64,000 nucleotides of DNA from Streptomyces sp. ITFR-16 (GTDB lineage Bacteria > Actinomycetota > Actinomycetes > Streptomycetales > Streptomycetaceae), in contig NZ_CP134609.1 in NCBI RefSeq assembly GCF_031844705.1, positions 6,758,001-6,822,000 on the forward strand. The letters are read 5' to 3'. Below the pieces are notes generated by a model. That model was given only the letters and a program-made list of their open reading frames with translations, made no database searches and was not told the DNA's origin. Below are positions 47,333 through 56,392 of the stretch, in pieces. How positions within the stretch are numbered: position 1 is the first letter of the stretch; each line of letters opens with the position of its first letter. A program made the translations under genes and the position numbers.

Positions 47333-47383
47333 CTGCGGGCCCGGAGCCCGGGTCACCCCCCGTCCCCGGCACCGGGCCCGCAG
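47333..47383 (+). terminator. Inverted repeat between the amidohydrolase and SDR genes
   Basis: Perfect 12-bp arms (47333-47344 / 47372-47383) enclose a 27-nt G/C-rich loop. It may lower expression of the distal genes or end the first unit. Confidence 0.55.
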
Positions 47384-47462
47384 CCGGGCCGCCGCGCTCC
47401 ACCTCGTTGTGTCCCGCGCGGCGGCCCACCTCTCGTCCCTCTCCGTCCGAAGGAACCCCGCC

Positions 47463-48302
47463 ATGACCGCAGCCGTCCCGCCCACCGGCACCGACCGCTT
47501 CGACCTGACCGGCCGCACCGCGGTCGTCACCGGGGCGGCCCGCGGCCTCGGCCGGTCCTTCGCCGTCGGCCTCGCCGAGGCGGGCGCCGACCTGGTCCTG
47601 GTCGACCTGCCCGGCGCCGAGGGCATCGCCGAGACCGCCGCCGCCGTGGAGGCGCTCGGCCGGGGCTGCCGTGTCCACGGGCAGGACCTCGCGGACACCG
47701 AGGCGCTGGCCGGCTTCGCCGACACGGTCCGGGCCGAGGCGGGACCGCTGCACATCCTGGTCAACAACGCGGGCACCGCGGCCCTGGAACGCTTCAACGA
47801 GATCACCCCCGCCGGCTGGGCGCACATCATGCGGGTCAACGTGGACGCCGTGTTCTTCCTCAGCCAGCGCATCGCCGAACACATGACGGCCGACGCCGTC
47901 CCCGGCCGCATCATCACCATCACCTCGAAGAACGCCCTGGTCGCGGAAGCGGGCCTCGCCCACTACAACGCCTCCAAGGCCGCCGCCCAGCTGCTCACCG
48001 AGACCCTGGCGATCGAACTCGCCCCGCACGGCATCACCGCCAACACCCTCGCCCCCGGCATGGTCGAGACCCCCATCGACGGCGAGTTCCCCTTCGACCG
48101 GGAGGCGTTCGAGTCCGCGTACCGCGAGCGCATCCCGCTCGGCCGGTACGCCCGGCCCGACGAGTGCGTGGGCGCGCTGCTGCTGCTCGCCTCGGACGCG
48201 GGGGCGTACCTCACGGGGGCGCGGCTGGTCGTCGACGGGGGAGTGCTGGCGGACCAGATGCCGCGGATGCGCTTCATGCCGCCGTACCGCAACACGATCT
48301 GA
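47463..48302 (+). CDS. Short-chain dehydrogenase/reductase
   Basis: The 279-residue classical SDR has TGAARGLGRSFA (about 24-35), NNAGT and the catalytic YNASK. It probably oxidises or reduces a sugar, lactol or sugar acid. The ATG at 47463 follows AAGGAA with 8-nt spacing; an in-frame start at 47409 lacks a ribosome binding site. It is followed 58 bp later by the second beta-helix gene. Confidence 0.92.
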   Translation: MTAAVPPTGTDRFDLTGRTAVVTGAARGLGRSFAVGLAEAGADLVLVDLPGAEGIAETAAAVEALGRGCRVHGQDLADTEALAGFADTVRAEAGPLHILVNNAGTAALERFNEITPAGWAHIMRVNVDAVFFLSQRIAEHMTADAVPGRIITITSKNALVAEAGLAHYNASKAAAQLLTETLAIELAPHGITANTLAPGMVETPIDGEFPFDREAFESAYRERIPLGRYARPDECVGALLLLASDAGAYLTGARLVVDGGVLADQMPRMRFMPPYRNTI

Positions 48303-48360
48303 CCCGGCCGGCCCGCCGGTCCCGCCGAGCACGCACCGACACGCGAGGAGCACCTTCGTC

Positions 48361-50505
48361 ATGTCCGTCAACGCCGCCGCGTCCTCCCGCCGGAATCTGC
48401 TGCGGGCTTCGGGTCTGGCCGGTCTGGTCATGGCCGGTACGGCCGCGGCCACCACCCCGGCCCAGGCCGCACCCACCCACACCCGTGACGTCCTGCACCT
48501 GGACACCGTCACCGCCCTGCGCGCCCTCAACACCACCCCCCTGACCGACGGCACCCACATCCTCCTCGCCGGCTACCACACCCCCGGCGACGGCGGCGGC
48601 ATGGCCCTGCGCTGGAACAAGAAATCCACCGCCCCGCACAACGGCGGCACCGTCATCGCCCCCACCCACACACCGAAAACCGGACGCTGGCACCAACTCC
48701 ACACCGGAACCATCGACTTCCGCACCTTCGGCCACTTCAACGCCGACACCCCCGCCGACACCGCCCTCCAGACCCTCGTCAACGACCCCACCGTCCACCG
48801 CATCGAGGCCCACACCGACCTCCTGTTCACCCAACGCCACCTCTTCAACCGCTCCACCATCGAAGTCGACTTCGGCGGCCACCACATCCACACCACCGGC
48901 ATCGAGAAAAACACCCACGACAACCCCTTCGGCGCCCTCCTCTCCTTCCGCGGCACCCCCACCGACACCACCGTCAAACACACCCTGAGCGCCACCGTCA
49001 TCGAACTGACCGACACCTTCCCGGTCCCCGATGCCAGGGCCTTCGCGGTCGGCCAGTGGTGGGCCGTGCAGGTCGACCCGGTCGAGGGCGGGGGCGGGGA
49101 CGAACGCGAGTTGCAGAAGCTCGTCGAGATCACCGAGATCATCGACGCCGGCCACATCCGCATCGGCTACCTCAACGGCTGGGAACTGGCCGCCGGACGC
49201 CGGCTCTCCTGGACCCGGATCGAGCCCGTCCGTGACACCCATGTCCGCAACATGGTCTTCGAGGGCGCCGGACCCGACGAGTACACCGGCTCCCACCCCG
49301 TCAGCTTCGAGTACGCCGTCGGCTGCGACGTCTCCGGCATCCACGCCACCGGCACCTTCTGGCCGGTCGTCATGCGCCGCTGGTGCACCCGTTTCCGTAC
49401 CGAGGACTGCTCGCTGAAGAACCCGCCCACCGTCGAGTACGGCGGCGCGGGCTATCTCACCCAGCAGATCTACTGCCTGTACGGGCGGGTCGCCGACTGC
49501 ACGACCAGCAATGTGCGCCATCTCAACGACCTCACTGCCTCCGCCTACTGCACCGTCGTGAACTGCCACGGCGACGGGGACGACGCGGGCGGCAACCCCT
49601 TCACCACCCACGGCCAGTACGAGCACGACCTGCTCTTCGACGGCAACTCCGGACTGATGGACCTCGCCAACTCCGGTGCGCAGTGGGGGATCTCCGCCAA
49701 GCGGATCACCGTACGCAGACACGTCTGCTCCTGGTTCACCGCCAACACGAAGATCACCGACCTGACCCTGGAGGACATCACGGTGATCGCCCGCCCCACC
49801 TTCGACCAGGCGGGCACCCTCACCGTGAACGCCGACGGGGCGCAGGTGCGCGGCTGCACCGCGAAGACCTTCGCCGTCGCCCAGCGCTCGGCCCGCTCGA
49901 CCCGGCCGACGACGATCAGCGACTGCTCCTTCGAACCGCCCGCCGGCACGGTCCTCGTGCAGACCCCGGTCACCGCGCCGGTCCACTTCGTGCGCTGCAC
50001 GTTCAAGGGTGCCGACGGGCTGGTGCTGCGCGGCGCGGGCCCCGTCCACCTCACCGACTGCACCGTCACCGGCGCCGGGGACGCGGCCCCGCTCTCGGTC
50101 GGCTCGGCGGACCTGCGGATCGACGGCGGTACGTACGACGGCACCGGCATCGAGCTCAGTGGCGTGCGCGACCAGCGGATCACCGTGACCGGCGGCGCCC
50201 GGTTCACCGGCACCAACAAGGCCAAGGCGTTCCTCGGCCGGGCGGCCGGCCCCGGCAGCGCGGTCTGGGACCTCACCGGCATCACCGCCGTGGCAGCGGG
50301 GCCCGACACCGCGCACATCCGCATCGCCGACGGCACCAACCACTACGCGGCCACCGGCAGCCGCTTCACCGGCGGCACCCTCCACCTCGCCCCGGCCGCC
50401 CTCGCGTCGGTCCTGCACACCGCGTGTGTCGAGGACGGGACCCGGCGCGAGGCGATGCCCCCGGCCGGCGACACCGTGCGCACGGACGGGAACCTCGTGC
50501 TGTGA
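48361..50505 (+). CDS. Secreted right-handed beta-helix protein (pectate-lyase/tailspike-like), copy 2
   Basis: The 714-residue paralogue of the protein encoded at 40411-42561. It has the same Tat-like signal and N-terminal module (residues about 6-210, encoded by the inverted-repeat arm). The C-terminal part is clearly related but diverged, with shared landmarks such as GTFWPVVMRRWCT and YGGAGYLTQQIYCLYG. Lys and Gln in the N-terminal module are often AAA and CAA, whereas AAG and CAG dominate afterwards, so the module has a different codon style. GAGGAG lies 12 nt before the ATG. The next gene begins inside its stop codon. Confidence 0.85.
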   Translation: MSVNAAASSRRNLLRASGLAGLVMAGTAAATTPAQAAPTHTRDVLHLDTVTALRALNTTPLTDGTHILLAGYHTPGDGGGMALRWNKKSTAPHNGGTVIAPTHTPKTGRWHQLHTGTIDFRTFGHFNADTPADTALQTLVNDPTVHRIEAHTDLLFTQRHLFNRSTIEVDFGGHHIHTTGIEKNTHDNPFGALLSFRGTPTDTTVKHTLSATVIELTDTFPVPDARAFAVGQWWAVQVDPVEGGGGDERELQKLVEITEIIDAGHIRIGYLNGWELAAGRRLSWTRIEPVRDTHVRNMVFEGAGPDEYTGSHPVSFEYAVGCDVSGIHATGTFWPVVMRRWCTRFRTEDCSLKNPPTVEYGGAGYLTQQIYCLYGRVADCTTSNVRHLNDLTASAYCTVVNCHGDGDDAGGNPFTTHGQYEHDLLFDGNSGLMDLANSGAQWGISAKRITVRRHVCSWFTANTKITDLTLEDITVIARPTFDQAGTLTVNADGAQVRGCTAKTFAVAQRSARSTRPTTISDCSFEPPAGTVLVQTPVTAPVHFVRCTFKGADGLVLRGAGPVHLTDCTVTGAGDAAPLSVGSADLRIDGGTYDGTGIELSGVRDQRITVTGGARFTGTNKAKAFLGRAAGPGSAVWDLTGITAVAAGPDTAHIRIADGTNHYAATGSRFTGGTLHLAPAALASVLHTACVEDGTRREAMPPAGDTVRTDGNLVL
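48375..48992. repeat. 618-bp inverted repeat, arm 2 (5' part of beta-helix gene 2)
   Basis: Counterpart of arm 1 at 41921-42538. The arms enclose 5.8 kb (42539-48374) containing the regulator, its operators and four catabolic genes. Confidence 0.95.
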
Positions 50506-51437
50506 GCGCCGTCGTCCGCACGGCGACCCCCGCCGACGACCCCGCCCTGGCCGCTCTGTGGCGCTCCTGCTTCGACGCCCCGCACCTCACCGCCCTGCAC
50601 GCCCTGGACCCGGAACGCCACCGTCGTACGTTCGTCGCCGAGAACCCCGCCGGTGACGGGATCGACGCGGTCGTCGTCCATGTGCCGAGGCTGATCCGCG
50701 ACGCGGCCGGCACGCCGCAGCGCGTCGGCGGCATCGGCAGTGTGGCCACGCGCCCCGAGGCCAGGGGCCGGGGGCTGGTACGGCAGTTGCTCGCTGCGGC
50801 GGAACGCTCGATGACCTCGGAAGGGTGTGCCTGGTCGCTGCTGTTCACCGGAACGCCGGGCGTCTACCGGGGCTCGGGCTGGCAGGAGTTCGCCACGTCG
50901 TACACCGAGGGGAACCTCGCCGCCGGCGTCCCCGCTCCGGGGCCGTTCGCCGTGCGTCGGGCGGGTGCGGCGGATGCCGTGGAGGTGGCCGCGCTGCACC
51001 ACGCGTACAACGCGGTCCGGCCGCTCACCGCGCTGCGGGAGCCCGGTGACTGGGCGGTGCGCGTACCCGCCTGGTACGGCACCCCGGAGCGGTCGCTCGT
51101 GGCGGTGGACCCCGGGTCCGGGGCGCTGGCCGGCTGGATCGTGGCCCGGCACGAGGGGGACCGGGTGGAGGTGCGCGAGTTCGCGGGCGCGGCCGGGAGC
51201 CTGGGCGCCCTGCTCGCCGCCGTCGGCGCACGCGGCCGGGCGGCCGGGCTGACCCGGGCGAGGGTCCGGCTTCCCGACGGCCCCGATGTGACCGCCGCGT
51301 GCGGCGCCTTCCTGACGGATGCCCGCAGGGTGACCGAACACGTGGGAATGGCCAAGCCGTTGCACGCCGCGGCGGCCTCCGTACGAGCCACCGTCACGGC
51401 CCCCGGCGCCGTCCACTGGTACGGAGACTCCTTCTGA
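50502..51437 (+). CDS. GNAT-family N-acetyltransferase (Eis-like N-terminal region)
   Basis: The 311-residue protein has an acetyl-CoA motif in VATRPEARGRGLVRQLL and a second weaker GNAT-like half, as in the Eis family. It is shorter than full Eis proteins (about 400 residues). GTG at 50502 overlaps the stop of the beta-helix gene, so it appears to be the last member of the rightward operon. It might acetylate an amino sugar or a small amine; this is an inference from position. Confidence 0.83.
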   Translation: MSAVVRTATPADDPALAALWRSCFDAPHLTALHALDPERHRRTFVAENPAGDGIDAVVVHVPRLIRDAAGTPQRVGGIGSVATRPEARGRGLVRQLLAAAERSMTSEGCAWSLLFTGTPGVYRGSGWQEFATSYTEGNLAAGVPAPGPFAVRRAGAADAVEVAALHHAYNAVRPLTALREPGDWAVRVPAWYGTPERSLVAVDPGSGALAGWIVARHEGDRVEVREFAGAAGSLGALLAAVGARGRAAGLTRARVRLPDGPDVTAACGAFLTDARRVTEHVGMAKPLHAAAASVRATVTAPGAVHWYGDSF

Positions 51438-51492
51438 GGGCTCCTTGCGAGGGTTCCTTGTGAGGACTCCCGCACCAGGGTGCCTCGCCCGG

Positions 51493-52224
51493 TCAGCCGC
51501 AGGGAGTGAGCAGACAGCGGCCGACCAGCCCTGCCCCGGCGTCCGTCCGCCGTCTGAACTCCTCGGCCAGGGTGGGGACATCACGCAGCCGCCAGAGCAC
51601 CAGGACCGACGACCACGCGGCCTCGCGGGCGCGCTCCGGATTCCAGCTGCCGAGCAGATGGAGAAGCGGATCGCCGACCTCCAGCGTCTCCGGACCCGGC
51701 ATCAGCTCGTCGTCGATCCGCTCCTCGATCCTCAGGAGGAGATCGCCCGCCCGCTCGAACTCCTCCTCCAGGTCCGCCGGTGCGCAGCGGAGCGTACGGC
51801 AGGTGTCGATGACGGCGAGCGCCAGATCGTGGCCGGTGTGCGCGTTGAGGCCCGCCAGCGCGAACTGCACCGGCCGTACGCCGGGATGGCGCCGGTACTG
51901 CAGGAGCGGACGCCAGCAGTCGGGCGCCCGCCGCCCGGCCGCCGCCGCTTCCACCGCGGCCAGATAACGCTCCACCAGCCGGACGGCCAGCGGCCCGATG
52001 GGCTCCCGGCCCGGCGCCGCACCGGCACCCGGCCCGGCGACCTCCTCGGCCGCCGCCAGATACATCTGGTGGAACACCTCGATCCCGTCGCCCGAACCGT
52101 CCCCGCTTCCGTCCCCCGGCGGCCCGGACGCGCGCAGCCGTGCGGCCACCGTGCCCGCACCGGCCGGTCCGGCGACAGCGGCGGGGCGGCCGGTGCCGTG
52201 CTCCAACTGCTCGAACTGCGCCAT
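51493..52224 (-). CDS. DUF5995-family protein
   Basis: The 243-residue protein contains VFHQMYLAAAEE and the repeated His/Arg-rich LLQYRRHPGVRPVQFALAG and NAHTGHDLALAV segments, recognisable as DUF5995. It has no signal peptide. The function is not known to me. It lies between the carbohydrate operon and a glucanase gene but on the opposite strand to both. Confidence 0.78.
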   Translation of the reverse strand: MAQFEQLEHGTGRPAAVAGPAGAGTVAARLRASGPPGDGSGDGSGDGIEVFHQMYLAAAEEVAGPGAGAAPGREPIGPLAVRLVERYLAAVEAAAAGRRAPDCWRPLLQYRRHPGVRPVQFALAGLNAHTGHDLALAVIDTCRTLRCAPADLEEEFERAGDLLLRIEERIDDELMPGPETLEVGDPLLHLLGSWNPERAREAAWSSVLVLWRLRDVPTLAEEFRRRTDAGAGLVGRCLLTPCG

Positions 52225-52331
52225 GGCGGCAGCGTCCCAGCCGTAGGCTCGCCGTGGCGCCGGGAAGCCGTCGATTCATCGGAACGGGGTAACGACGGCA
52301 GCACCACCGGCGCCGGGGAGGGGAACGAGGA

Positions 52332-53516
52332 GTGTCGGGCGTACGTACCCAACGCCGGGTCGCACGGAGGGAGTCCGGGGAGCGCGGTCGCCGGGCGCGC
52401 CGCCAGGCCATGGCCGCCGTCGCCTCGGCGGTGGTCGCCGTCGGCACGGCCACCGGGGTGATCTCCGCCCTCGGTGGTGCGGCGGAGCGGACCACCGCCC
52501 GCCCCGACGTCACGGCGTCGCCGACGGTGGCGCCGCTGCCGGCCGTGCCGAGCCCGACGGCCGCACCGCGCACCCCGCCGGCGCCCGCGACCACCACCGC
52601 GCCCAGGACGTCGCGGCCGGCGCCCAGGGCGCCCGCGCACGCGGCGGCCCCGCCGGCCGGCGGGCTCTACCGCCACCCCGGCTCCCAGGTACTGGACTGG
52701 GTGGCCGCCCACCGGAGCGACCCGAGGCGCCCGCTGATCGAGGAACGGATAGCGGCGCGGCCCGCCGCCGTCTGGTTCGCCTCCTACAACCCCGCCGAGG
52801 TCACCGGCCGGGTCAGGGCGGTGACCTCGGCGGCGGCCCGGTCCGGCCGGACCCCGGTGCTGGTGGCCTACGCCATCCCCGGCCGGGACTGTGGAGGGGC
52901 GTCCGATGGCGGCGCGCCCGACCTCGCGGCGTACGACGCGTGGATCAGGCGGTTCGCGGCGGGGCTCGGCAGCGGGCCGGTGATCGTGATCCTCGAACCC
53001 GACGCCCTCGCGCTCTCCGACTGCCTCTCGGACGCCGGCCGTGCGGCCCGCAACGCCTCGCTGGCCCGGGCGGGCCGCGCCCTGCACACGGCGAACCCGA
53101 AGGCCCGGGTCTACTTCGACGGCGGCCACTCGGGCTGGCACGCCGCCTCGAAACAGGCCGCGGCGCTGCGGGCGGCGGGCGCGGCGAGCAGCGGCGACGG
53201 CATCTTCACCAACGTGTCGAACTTCCACCGCACCGCCGACGAGGCCGACTACGCCCGCCGGGTGCTGGCCGCGCTCGGCGGGCCGGCACGGCTCGGCGCC
53301 GTCATCGACACCAGCCGCAACGGGAACGGGGCGCCGGCGGCCGGTGAATGGTGCGATCCGGCGGGCCGCGCGCTGGGCCGGGCCCCCACCACGGACACCG
53401 GGGAGGCCCGGATCGACGCCTATCTGTGGGTGAAGCTGCCGGGCGAGTCCGACGGCTGCAAGGGTGCGGCGGGGTCCTTCACCCCCGACTACGCGTACCA
53501 GCTGGCGACGGGCTGA
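52332..53516 (+). CDS. Glycoside hydrolase family 6 glucanase (endoglucanase or cellobiohydrolase)
   Basis: The 394-residue protein starts with an Arg-rich stretch and a hydrophobic segment (about 27-52), then a Pro/Thr/Ala-rich linker (about 55-110). A GH6 catalytic domain follows. The acid catalyst is in YAIPGRDCGG (Asp186), and VIVILEPDALA (Asp224) and the late WVKLPGESDGC segment also fit GH6. There is no carbohydrate-binding module. The long basic start and lack of a clear cleavage site leave open whether it is secreted or membrane-anchored. GGAGGGG near 52315-52321 is a suitable ribosome binding site for GTG 52332. Confidence 0.9.
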   Translation: MSGVRTQRRVARRESGERGRRARRQAMAAVASAVVAVGTATGVISALGGAAERTTARPDVTASPTVAPLPAVPSPTAAPRTPPAPATTTAPRTSRPAPRAPAHAAAPPAGGLYRHPGSQVLDWVAAHRSDPRRPLIEERIAARPAAVWFASYNPAEVTGRVRAVTSAAARSGRTPVLVAYAIPGRDCGGASDGGAPDLAAYDAWIRRFAAGLGSGPVIVILEPDALALSDCLSDAGRAARNASLARAGRALHTANPKARVYFDGGHSGWHAASKQAAALRAAGAASSGDGIFTNVSNFHRTADEADYARRVLAALGGPARLGAVIDTSRNGNGAPAAGEWCDPAGRALGRAPTTDTGEARIDAYLWVKLPGESDGCKGAAGSFTPDYAYQLATG

Positions 53517-53522
53517 CCCGGG

Positions 53523-54914
53523 TCAGGCGCCGTCGGCGGGCGGCTCCTTGTCGTATGCGGACGTGCCCGAGTCGAGCAGCGGCTCCTGCGTCTTCAGATG
53601 GGCCGGGGCGAAGGCGCGCAACACGTGGTAGCCGGTGATCACGACGATGGTGCCGAGGGCGATCCCGCTGAGCTCGAAGTTGTCGGAGATCTTCAGACTG
53701 ACCCCGCCGACGCCGATGATGATGCCCGCGGCGGCCGGCACCAGGTTCAGCGGATTGCGCAGATCGACCTTGGCGTTCAGCCAGATCTGTGCGCCGAGCA
53801 GGCCGATCATGCCGTACAGGATGACGGTGATGCCGCCGAGCACCCCGCCCGGGATGGCGGCGACGACCGCGCCGAACTTCGGGCAGAGGCCGAACAGCAG
53901 GGCGAAGCAGGCGGCCGCCCAGTAGGCGGCGGTGGAGTAGACACGGGTCGCGGCCATCACGCCGATGTTCTCGGAGTACGTCGTGTTCGGCGGACCGCCC
54001 ACCGCCGTGGAGAGCATCGAGGCGGCGCCGTCCGCGGCGATCGCCGTGCCCAGCTTGCCGTCCAGGGAGCGGCCGGTCATCTCGCCGACGGCCTTCACAT
54101 GGCCGGCGTTCTCCGCGATCAGCGCGATGACGACGGGCAGCGCGACGAGGATCGCGGACCACTCGAAGCTCGGTGCGTGGAACGACGGCAGCCCGACCCA
54201 GTCGGCCTTGCCCACGCCCGACAGGTCCAGCCGCCAGTGGTCCACGGCCTCGGCCCCGCCCGCCGTCGAGTGGATCTTCCCGAAGACACGGTCCAGGACC
54301 CAGGACAGGACGTAACCGAAGATCAGGCCGAGGAAGATCGCGATACGGGAGAAGAACCCGCGCAGACAGACCACGGCCAGTCCGGTGAACAGCATCACCA
54401 GCAGGGCGGTCCACTGGTCCTGCGGCCAGTACGTCGACGCGGTCACCGGCGCCAGGTTGAAGCCGATGAGCATGACGACCGCGCCCGTCACCACCGGCGG
54501 CATCGCCGCGTGGATGATCCGCGCCCCGAACCGCTGGACCGCGAGCCCGGCCAGGAAGAGCACCACGCCGACCACGAAGACCGCGCCGGTGACCACGGCA
54601 CTGTCGCCGCCGCTCGCCCGGATCGTCGCGGCGACCCCGACGAACGAGAGCGAGCAGCCCAGATAGCTGGGCACCTGGCCGCGCGTGGCGAGCAGGAAGA
54701 TGGCCGTCGCGACACCCGACATCATGATCGCCAGGTTCGGGTCGAGCCCCATCAGCACCGGCGAGACGAACGACGCGCCGAACATGGCGACCACGTGCTG
54801 GGCACCGAGCCCGAAGGTCCGGGGCCAGGAGAGCCGCTCGTCGGGGCGGACCACCGCTCCCGGTGCGGGCGTCTTCCCGTCGCCGTGCAAGGTCCAGCGC
54901 ACGCCGAGGCCCAT
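53523..54914 (-). CDS. NCS2-family nucleobase permease (uracil/xanthine type)
   Basis: The 463-residue membrane protein has about 12-14 hydrophobic segments and the NCS2 motif LIAENAGHVKAVGEMTG, where the Glu is a substrate-binding residue. QHVVAMFGASFVSPVLMGLDP near the N-terminus is also typical. It imports uracil or another nucleobase with protons. It is convergent with the GH6 gene, only 6 bp apart. Confidence 0.92.
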   Translation of the reverse strand: MGLGVRWTLHGDGKTPAPGAVVRPDERLSWPRTFGLGAQHVVAMFGASFVSPVLMGLDPNLAIMMSGVATAIFLLATRGQVPSYLGCSLSFVGVAATIRASGGDSAVVTGAVFVVGVVLFLAGLAVQRFGARIIHAAMPPVVTGAVVMLIGFNLAPVTASTYWPQDQWTALLVMLFTGLAVVCLRGFFSRIAIFLGLIFGYVLSWVLDRVFGKIHSTAGGAEAVDHWRLDLSGVGKADWVGLPSFHAPSFEWSAILVALPVVIALIAENAGHVKAVGEMTGRSLDGKLGTAIAADGAASMLSTAVGGPPNTTYSENIGVMAATRVYSTAAYWAAACFALLFGLCPKFGAVVAAIPGGVLGGITVILYGMIGLLGAQIWLNAKVDLRNPLNLVPAAAGIIIGVGGVSLKISDNFELSGIALGTIVVITGYHVLRAFAPAHLKTQEPLLDSGTSAYDKEPPADGA

Positions 54915-55048
54915 GGTTGCTCCCTGTGTGTAGATGCGGAGTCCAGTACCTCGCCCGGCACGGCGCCCACCGCGGAAATGATCAGCGCCATGTTAGTGCC
55001 GCCGCACCCGCGCCTCCCGTCCGGACCCGGCCGCCCGCAGGGGGCGGC

Positions 55049-56278
55049 TCAGGGACGGGGCTCCGCAGCCGCCGCGTCCCGCACGGCGCCGGCGGACGCG
55101 GGCACCTTGCGGTCACCGGCCCGCAGCACCCCCGCGCCGAGCACCAGACCGAACGCCAGCACGGACACCAGGCCGAACGAGACGACCAGCGAGGTGGCCT
55201 CGGCGAGCGAGCCGATCGCGGACGGGGCGATGAGCCCCGAGGTGTACGTGATCGTCGCGACACCGGCGATGGCCTGGCTCGGGTTCGGCCCGCTGCGGCC
55301 CGCCGCCGCGAAGGCGAGCGGGACGACCACGGCGATGCCGAGACCCATCAGCCCGAAACCGCACATCGCCACCGCCGCGTGGGGAGCGGTGACCACCATG
55401 ATCCCGCCGGCCGTCGCCAGGAGCCCGCCCGTCCGCACGGTCCGTACCGAGCCGAAGCGGTCGACGACCCGGTCGCCCGCGATCCGGGCCACCGCCATCG
55501 TCAGGGTGAACGCGGTCGTGGCCACGGCCGCGAGACCGGCCGAGCTGTCCAGGACATCGCGGAGGTAGACCGCCGACCAGTCCAGGCTCGCCCCCTCGGC
55601 GAACACCGCGCAGAAGCCCACCGCCCCGATGATCAGCGCCGACTTCGGCGGCAGCGCGAAGCGCGGCGGCGGCTCCTGGTCCGGCTCGCTGCGCAGATCC
55701 AGCACCCGCCGGCAGGCGGTCAGCCCCAGAGCGGTCAGCACGAGGGCGGCGACGGTGTGGTGCAGTCGCGCGTCGGCCCCCAGATGGGCGGCCACCGTGC
55801 CGGCCGCCGAGCCGATCAGGGCGCCCACGCTCCACATGCCGTGCAGCCCGGACATGATCGACTTGTCGAGACGGTTCTCCACCTCGACGCCGAGCGCGTT
55901 CATCGCCACGTCGGACATGCCGGCCGACGCGCCGTACGCCAGGAGCGCCGCGCACAGGGTCAGCAGATTGGGGGCCAGCGCGGGCAGGATCAGGGCCAGC
56001 GTCCACAGCGCCAGCAGCCCGCGCAGAGCGGTCCTGGCACCGAAGCGATGGCTGATCGCACCGGCCAGCGGCATGGCGAGCGAGGCGCCGATGGCGGGGA
56101 AGGCCAGCGCGATGCCGAGCTGGCCGGCATTGACCCCGGCGTGCTCCTGGATCCAGGGCACCCGGGTGGCGAAGCTTCCGGTGACCGCGCCGTGGACGGT
56201 GAAGACCGCGGCGATGGCGTACCTGGCCCGCCTCACCTCTTGTGTACCGAAGACCGTAGCCGTGGAATCCGTCGTCAT
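55049..56278 (-). CDS. Major facilitator superfamily transporter
   Basis: The 409-residue protein has about 12 membrane segments, the cytoplasmic loop HRFGARTALRG between helices 2 and 3 and a matching DRFGSVRTVRTGG in the second half. It is divergent from a ROK regulator, and a 7-7-7 palindrome lies between them. A sugar or drug exporter role is possible; the substrate is unknown. Confidence 0.9.
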   Translation of the reverse strand: MTTDSTATVFGTQEVRRARYAIAAVFTVHGAVTGSFATRVPWIQEHAGVNAGQLGIALAFPAIGASLAMPLAGAISHRFGARTALRGLLALWTLALILPALAPNLLTLCAALLAYGASAGMSDVAMNALGVEVENRLDKSIMSGLHGMWSVGALIGSAAGTVAAHLGADARLHHTVAALVLTALGLTACRRVLDLRSEPDQEPPPRFALPPKSALIIGAVGFCAVFAEGASLDWSAVYLRDVLDSSAGLAAVATTAFTLTMAVARIAGDRVVDRFGSVRTVRTGGLLATAGGIMVVTAPHAAVAMCGFGLMGLGIAVVVPLAFAAAGRSGPNPSQAIAGVATITYTSGLIAPSAIGSLAEATSLVVSFGLVSVLAFGLVLGAGVLRAGDRKVPASAGAVRDAAAAEPRP

Positions 56279-56322
56279 GCCGCCGTGCCCTCCCCTGGGT
56301 GTCCGCTGTCCGCCGGGTAAAC

Positions 56323-56343
56323 TATCAGGAACCCTGCCTGATA
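56323..56343. promoter_or_regulatory. Putative ROK operator between the MFS and ROK genes
   Basis: TATCAGG (56323-56329) and CCTGATA (56337-56343) are perfect 7-bp arms with a 7-bp spacer in the 114-bp divergent intergenic region. Confidence 0.65.
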
Positions 56344-56392
56344 AATAGACCGCCCGATCCCGGGCCGAGCAGTGATCTGGAAGGATCCCGGC

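Noticed and set aside
46065..48560. 831-codon minus-strand open frame across three catabolic genes
   Set aside because: It is the shadow of the amidohydrolase, SDR and beta-helix genes; it has no plausible ribosome binding site and no domain.
41921..48992. Composite transposon bounded by inverted repeats
   Set aside because: The arms are coding sequence with open frames, not insertion sequences, and no transposase or target-site duplication was seen.
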